Assembly: GCA_964587915.1 (NCBI GenBank)
Contig: CAZPMK010000026.1
Span: 1-23,635, forward strand
DNA: 23,635 nt
Direction of reading: 5' to 3'
From: CAG-177 sp964587915
Lineage (GTDB): Bacteria > Bacillota > Clostridia > Oscillospirales > Acutalibacteraceae
Part shown: piece after piece, positions 23,262 to 23,635 of the stretch
How positions within the stretch are numbered: the first letter of the stretch is position 1
Layout: each line of letters begins with the position of its first letter
Program-made: the position numbers and the translations under genes
The notes under the pieces: generated by a model
What the model was told of the DNA's origin: nothing
The model's input: only the letters and a program-made list of their open reading frames with translations
Database searches by the model: none

Positions 23262-23635
23262 CTAATCAAGCTGAACTTCTTTTTTACTAATTTCCCCAAC
23301 AATAGTTCCGCCTCCAAGAACGACATCACCGTCATACAACACTGCTGCCTGTCCGGGTGTAATTGCCCGTTGCGGTTCGTCAAAGGCAATATGAACGGTA
23401 TCTGCCCCCGTAGGAATTACAGTCGTCCATTGCTCCGACCGACGATAGCGTATTTTCGCCGTGCAACGAAATTTTCGTTGTGGAGCGGTGCCGCTTATCC
23501 AGTTAAAATTGACTACATCTGTCTCGCGACTAAACAAATCGTCATTGCTGCCGAGAATAACATTACCGTTTTCAGGACAAATTCCGCATACATACAATGG
23601 CTCAGTGCTTGAAATGCCCAGACCTTTTCTCTGAC
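23262..23635 (-). CDS. mnmA: tRNA-specific 2-thiouridylase MnmA, C-terminal part (runs off the window)
   Basis: Installs the 2-thio group on U34 of tRNA-Lys, -Glu and -Gln. Only the last ~124 codons are in the window; the frame stays open to base 23635. Reading from the edge, QRKGLGISSTEPLYVCGI matches the family's GQRKGLGI...PLYV motif, followed by NWISG, AKIRYR and the C-terminal PQRAITPGQAAVLYDGDVVLGGG. The catalytic Cys and P-loop lie outside the window. The gene converges on the transporter gene, with the shared terminator between them. Confidence 0.93.
   Translation of the reverse strand, partial: QRKGLGISSTEPLYVCGICPENGNVILGSNDDLFSRETDVVNFNWISGTAPQRKFRCTAKIRYRRSEQWTTVIPTGADTVHIAFDEPQRAITPGQAAVLYDGDVVLGGGTIVGEISKKEVQLD

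Overview
The window looks like chromosomal DNA from a low-to-moderate-GC Gram-positive anaerobe of the class Clostridia, most likely an uncultured gut member near Oscillospiraceae/Ruminococcaceae. This rests on the protein families present (KdpD-type USP domain, AzlCD, Sm_multidrug_ex, DUF5696, ComEA, lipoprotein signals), strong AGGAGG-type ribosome binding sites, clean sigma-A promoters, and dispersed hairpin repeats of a kind I associate with gut Firmicutes. The taxonomy is inference. No phage, plasmid, CRISPR or defence genes were seen.

Layout. (1) 1-560: no gene; decayed repeats, including one MITE-like inverted-repeat element. (2) 606-4776, minus strand: a secreted metallophosphoesterase, thiamine pyrophosphokinase (thiN), a secreted purple-acid-phosphatase-like enzyme and a cytoplasmic glycerophosphodiesterase, which together suggest scavenging of organic phosphate. 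(3) 4893-9641, plus strand: a promoter, then a half-size EamA permease, tcdA (tRNA ct6A formation), an orphan family-5 solute-binding lipoprotein and recG. (4) 9630-10998: a KdpD-type USP domain protein converging on recG, and radC with its own promoter. (5) 11000-11340: no gene; stem-loops and a second MITE-like element. (6) 11341-11518: tRNA-Pro(GGG), minus strand, with promoter and terminator. (7) 11610-13948, minus strand: a PPase-like/Nudix fusion, a Sm_multidrug_ex membrane protein, a hairpin, then azlC and azlD. (8) 14152-23208, plus strand: an OmpR-type response regulator and histidine kinase, then a DUF5696 lipoprotein, an MIF-type tautomerase, a ComEA-like HhH protein, asnS and an MFS/GPH-type transporter with an unusual ~300-residue cytoplasmic tail. 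(9) 23262-23635: the 3' part of mnmA, minus strand, running off the window.

Most of the window is ordinary housekeeping and transport. The points most worth a second look are the plus-strand run from the two-component system to the tailed transporter, the Nudix fusion whose PPase-like half lacks an expected acidic residue, a small MITE-like element whose end sequence recurs upstream of the transporter gene, and the phosphatase cluster.
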